From Galbula dea (lineage: Eukaryota > Chordata > Aves > Piciformes > Galbulidae), in contig VWZX01008616.1 of assembly GCA_013399015.1 (NCBI GenBank), positions 1-64,000 of the forward strand: 64,000 nt of DNA. Reading direction: 5' to 3'. The notes under the pieces are model-generated. The model was not told the origin of the DNA. It searched no databases and saw only the letters and a program-made list of their open reading frames with translations. The position numbers and the translations under genes were made by a program. Shown here in pieces: positions 60,947 to 64,000 of this stretch (within the stretch, counting starts at the first letter, position 1; the number at the start of each line of letters is the position of its first letter).

Positions 60947-61049
60947 ATGTGTGGATTTTGGAAAGGAACTCCAGAAGTGTTTAGAGTAAATCTTGCTGTG
61001 GACTTGAAAGGTGGATTTGCAAAATTTAGCTTCAGCGCTTTGCGTTTAC
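60947..61049 (-). CDS. MAP2K4: MAP2K4 exon 2 (JNK/p38 docking site)
   Basis: A 103-base exon: 2 bases completing Gly39, 33 codons (40-72) and 2 bases of Ile73. It opens K-R-K-A-L-K-L-N-F, the basic/hydrophobic D-site that docks JNK and p38 substrates. It continues A-N-P-P-F-K-S-T-A-R-F-T-L-N and then T-S-G-V-P-F-Q-N-P-H. Mammalian MKK4, as I remember it, has P-N-P-T-G-V before Q-N-P-H at the same length, so this short linker is remodelled. Acceptor gtctcccag, donor gtgagt. Adding the exon lengths requires a missing exon 1 of 115 coding bases if the protein is 399 residues. Confidence 0.97.
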
Positions 61050-64000
61050 CTGGGAGACAACGAACACAAAGGAAACTTTTTGTCAGCCACAAGATATTAA
61101 GAGCATCTGAAAATAAACAGGGGAACAAAAAAAATGACATATTGTTAAGAAAAGGAAAGTGTATTTCACAACATCAATAGCAAATCATAGCTTGAGTTAG
61201 GGTGGAGTCAGCTCTCACCCCAAGGTCTTTTCCCGTTTCACTCCGAGTCAGTCAGCAAAGCAAGGTGTCCAGAGCACCTCCTGTGAGAGCTGGACTAGCA
61301 GCAACAGCTGTCAGGGTTACCAGCAGCTGGGGGCCACCTCCACACCAGGGCCCTGAGCACCCTCCATGCACAACCACACCCTCAACCAGATCCATGCTGG
61401 CAGGCTCAACTTTGCCCACTGCGACGAAGAGGTCTGACCTGCTCAGCACAGCCTGGGCATGCCACCAGAGCCAGGGTGGATGGCACCAAGGAGGAGAAAG
61501 GGCACCTTGGGATGCCTTGTGTGTAATACCCCAGCTGTAGCAGGGCTGATGGGGCTCCTGACACTCCCTAGCCTAACAGCAAGTGGAGGTAACCAGGCTC
61601 GAATGAGAACAGGGGAGGTCTGCTGAGCACTCTTCCTGCCAAGCAAATCACCAAACCTTGCACAAGACCTGGATTCCTCCAACACCCTTCCTTTGCCTGC
61701 CCTAGAGTGGGTGTTGTATTCACTCATGATCATGGCAGGGCTCTGCCATAGTGCAAAGGTGAATGCACTCTCTGGTCACATGCTGATGTCTCTGCTCTTT
61801 GTGAGGTAGCAATATGCCAGGAACCAAGTCTGCACTCTGCTTCCTTATTCTAGTACAACCAGAATAAAAAGAAAGACAACCACAGAAAAATGAGTTGTGG
61901 TAGCAAACAACAGGAAGGACAACCAGAGGATATGCAAGGAACTCTGCAAGCTTTTTATCTCTCCCTTCTAGAAGTCATCCACATAAAAAGAGAAAACAGG
62001 GAGGAAGGGATGTCAGGAGGCTTGATGGGTTGGGGGATTTGCTTCTCTTTGGAAAGGGAGTTGTTGGAGGTTATCTTAAGAGAAAACTATCAAGTCTGAT
62101 CTCTTCTAGAGCACCTCAAAGCAAAGCTAGTGCCAACTCTCACCTGAGACTGCAAAAAACCCAACACCACAGATCTCTGCTCCTCCAACAGCTTTTACTA
62201 TCCAAATTGTCAGATCTTATCTGCTAACAAAATGCTTCCTTTGATGCAGGGACAGCAGAGAGAACATTTACCTGTACTGTTGAGAGCTGCAGTCCCTCAG
62301 CTGCTGAGGTCCTGAACTCACCCAAGATTCACAGCTCATTATTTCCACCACTGCCTTCCCACAGACCCTTCCAGCCTACAGTCTCCCTTATATTTCTTTC
62401 CTTTCCAGGCTCACTCATGGATGTACTCCAATATCAGCACAACTACTGTGGGTGTAAAGCAGGTTCCCAGCCTTGCCCTCAAGAAAAACCATGTTTCAAG
62501 AAAAAGCTAGTCAAATTTTGAAACAAAACCTGAAGAACTTCAACATCCAGTGCACTTATATTTGGGAAGTCTGAATGGAAGAAGTGGCCTGGGGTTTGAG
62601 TTACTGGTTTTAAAAACTACAGAAACTCAAGTGTCAAGGGTACAAGTATTTCCAGTAGATCTGTCTATCCTGACATTTACTGCCCTACAATGAAAGCTTC
62701 AATTTAGTATAGCCTGAGAGTCAGCATTCAAATTCAAGATGACAATTTTGCACTGCAGGAATGTGCTCAGCATGCTCATTTTTAGATGGTACCTCATTAG
62801 ACAGAATATTTACCAGAATATTAATTCACTGAGAGCCCAAAATGTGCTTCCACTTGGGGAGCACAAAAACACACAAGCCCAGATCAGGCAGGACTCTGGA
62901 AGAGTTACTGGCCATTGCCTGCATGAAACCCCTACACAGTGAAACACTGACACTAAACAGGTTAGCAAGACATCTCAGTCATTAAAGGCTGGGAGGTGGC
63001 TCCTAGTTGCACAGACACTCCCTGCACCAGCAGCCACACACCTCTGCAGTTTGCAATCCATGATTTCTGCTACATCCAACAGCACTTGCCACAGCTTCTA
63101 TAAATACTTCCTCTATGAAGGCTGGTTAAGTAGGTTAGGCTTCAGTGCAAGAAACTGCAATCAGATTAAGATTAGTTCTCCCAGACTGGAAACTCTCAGC
63201 AGTAAAGACTTGAGAATGAAGTCTCTAAAATCCCCAAAATCCACCATTAACCTTTAATATTTATTATCCCTGATGCTACCCTGCATGGAAGCACCATTTG
63301 TATGAATAGCCATGAACTCTGTTCAAACCCTTCTTCATGCTGAAATCCAGCAGAGAGACAATCTGCAAGTCCAGCTATTTCTCAGCACCAAAATATTTCA
63401 CTTTTAATGAGCACTGAGAGGTCTTACTAAACACAACAGCACCACACTGCCAACACCAGCTTCTGGGTTCACATTTTTCTTACAGAAGAAAAACAAACAA
63501 CTTGTGCAGTCATAAAAACTGAAGCTTGAAGTTCTCTTCTGCAGCCTTCAGTATCAATTAGTAATATTCTGTAGCAAGAAGAGCAGAGGAAGGAGCCTCC
63601 ACATCACACTGCTGAGACATGCCAGGCAATGTCCAACAACTGGTGCTTCCACCAGAATTTCCAGCTTTAATACCTGGCAACATCACAACCTTTTCAGAAG
63701 GACCCATGGTGATGACACTCTTGCCTGACATCTTCATTCAACTGCCAAAACACCTGCAATGCCTGGAGTGAACCTCAGTGCTCTGCTCTTGTGCTGCCAG
63801 GACAGAAGGCAGCAGTTACCAAACCTCTTCCATGTCTCAGCTGAAGGCTGGATGCAAGAAGGGACTTGGCCACAGTGCTGCTGCCTTCAGGAGCTGGGCA
63901 GAAAGCATCTAGGAGGCCAAGAGCTGGCTGCTTTCATCAGTTCTGTGGGTATTTACCTACGTGGCAGAAACCTGAGTTGTTAGCAAACTTAACACAGACT
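61050..64000 (-). other. MAP2K4: MAP2K4 intron 1 (partial, continues beyond the window)
   Basis: At least 2,951 bases lead into the exon 2 acceptor. No exon 1 candidate is present: that exon should be GC-rich and encode a Gly/Ser/Pro-rich N-terminus, and no such CpG island occurs. No transposon was recognised. Confidence 0.85.

Noticed and set aside
61050..64000. MAP2K4 exon 1 or promoter
   Set aside because: No GC-rich, CpG-rich block and no Gly/Ser/Pro-rich coding sequence ending in phase 1 occurs here. Exon 1 must be beyond the window.
1..64000. Bacterial-type systems (operons, CRISPR, insertion sequences, defence islands)
   Set aside because: The window is a spliced vertebrate locus with avian CR1 LINEs, and no prokaryotic gene organisation is present.

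Overview
This window is vertebrate nuclear DNA, almost certainly from a bird. The evidence is spliced genes with GT-AG introns, about a dozen CR1 (chicken repeat 1) LINE fragments carrying the usual avian 3' consensus as the only recognisable interspersed repeats, and MAP2K4 introns that look short for a mammal. The density of CR1 copies would suit a CR1-rich bird lineage, but the order cannot be fixed from this sequence.

Layout. (1) Positions 1-1107, minus strand: three consecutive exons of an SLC4 bicarbonate transporter, all from the cytosolic N-terminal domain. They are closest by eye to the Na+-coupled SLC4A7/8/10 group but divergent. The gene continues off the left edge, and its 5' exons were not recognised. 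(2) 1108-3719: intergenic, with two CR1 fragments in tandem. (3) 3720-6741: probable 3' UTR of MAP2K4, with several candidate polyadenylation signals, an A21 tract on the sense strand and a 69-codon downstream ORF shaped like a signal peptide. (4) 6742-61049, minus strand: coding exons 2 to 11 of MAP2K4 (MKK4/SEK1). Every reading phase agrees across every junction, giving 1,085 coding bases including the stop. Only exon 1 (about 115 coding bases in mammals) is missing, and it should lie beyond 64000. (5) 61050-64000: part of MAP2K4 intron 1.

MAP2K4 is a dual-specificity kinase that relays MAP3K signals to JNK and p38. The window encodes its JNK/p38 docking site (exon 2), glycine-rich loop and ATP-binding lysine (exon 3), hinge (exon 5), HRD loop (exons 6/7), DFG and S-I-A-K-T activation segment (exon 7), and the C-terminal MAP3K-docking region (exons 9-11). 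Residue numbers below follow mammalian MKK4 and assume an exon 1 of the same length.

Introns hold ten CR1 pieces, all below position 32150. Eight of the ten are antisense to the gene. Introns 2 and 3 (about 28 kb) show no recognisable transposable element. I saw no prokaryotic features, CRISPR arrays, tRNAs or rRNAs. The least expected item is the SLC4-family gene just downstream of MAP2K4.
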